A DNA stretch of 5,626 nt from Akkermansiaceae bacterium (lineage in GTDB: Bacteria; Verrucomicrobiota; Verrucomicrobiia; Verrucomicrobiales; Akkermansiaceae). The stretch is taken from positions 1 through 5,626 of the forward strand of contig WTJZ01000185.1 in assembly GCA_011524615.1 (NCBI GenBank), written 5' to 3'. The notes beneath the pieces are model-generated. The model worked only from the letters and a program-made list of their open reading frames with translations. It was not told the DNA's origin and ran no database searches. Position numbers and translations under genes: made by a program. Shown here piece by piece: positions 5,532 to 5,626 of the stretch (position 1 is its first letter; the number at the start of each line of letters is the position of its first letter).

Positions 5532-5626
5532 TGGATCATATGAAATCATTTGCTATCACCATCTGTGCCACGGTATCGTTGGTTACGAATTACGCTTTTG
5601 GAGAGCGAGAAGAATATTACACGCCA
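5531..5626 (+). CDS. N-terminus of an exported protein (partial, runs off right edge)
   Basis: Thirty-two codons are visible from the ATG at 5531 to the edge with no stop. The start is supported by AAGGGAG eight bases upstream; the ATG at 5540 would be too far from it. The residues form a signal peptide: a basic n-region (MDHMKS), a hydrophobic core (FAITICATVSLV), then NYAFG followed by the charged GEREEYYTP, with cleavage likely near AFG. No lipobox Cys follows, so the product is probably periplasmic, outer-membrane or secreted. Too little is present to name a family. It is divergent from the beta-helix gene and may share regulation with it. Confidence 0.7.
   Translation, partial: MDHMKSFAITICATVSLVTNYAFGEREEYYTP

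Overview
The window looks like a chromosomal segment of a polysaccharide-degrading bacterium of the PVC group, most likely Verrucomicrobiota (Opitutae-like). This rests on recognised sequence style, not on a marker gene. The clues are a very long exported parallel beta-helix protein flanked by DNRLRE domains and ending in the 'D-x-(N/D)-x-DGISNL-x-x-YA ... SPDL-x-x-W' tail typical of verrucomicrobial secreted proteins, an MbnP-like exported protein, and a small HTH protein of a type I associate with Verrucomicrobia and Planctomycetes. Base composition is moderately GC-rich throughout, and I see no insertion sequence, integrase, tRNA, rRNA or CRISPR array.

Layout. Positions 1-1579 hold two minus-strand genes that overlap by one base (TAATG). 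The upstream one (797-1579) encodes a four-helix membrane protein with a C39-type cysteine peptidase domain. The downstream one (797 to beyond the left edge) encodes an exported MbnP-like protein. A divergent intergenic region (about 1580-1679), containing a 12-bp palindrome and related GTGC-containing motifs, separates them from a plus-strand HTH regulator-like gene (about 1680-2186). That gene converges, with only 6 bp between stop codons, on a 1057-codon minus-strand gene (2193-5366) for a secreted DNRLRE / beta-helix / DNRLRE protein. This is probably a carbohydrate-active enzyme, with a GH120-like Asp/Glu pair on adjacent helix turns. Positions 5367-5530 are a second divergent region rich in small inverted repeats. 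From 5531 a plus-strand gene begins with a signal peptide and runs off the right edge.

How it fits together. The MbnP-like protein and the C39 membrane protein are almost certainly co-transcribed and both appear to act outside the cytoplasm. An MbnP partner enzyme (MbnH-like dihaem protein) would be expected nearby but is not visible here. The HTH gene is divergent from this pair and could regulate it or itself. The large secreted protein seems functionally separate and belongs to polysaccharide foraging. The most interesting leads are the MbnP/C39 coupling, the Glu-for-Asp change in the C39 triad, the GH120-like dyad in the big protein, and the palindromic elements in the two divergent regions.
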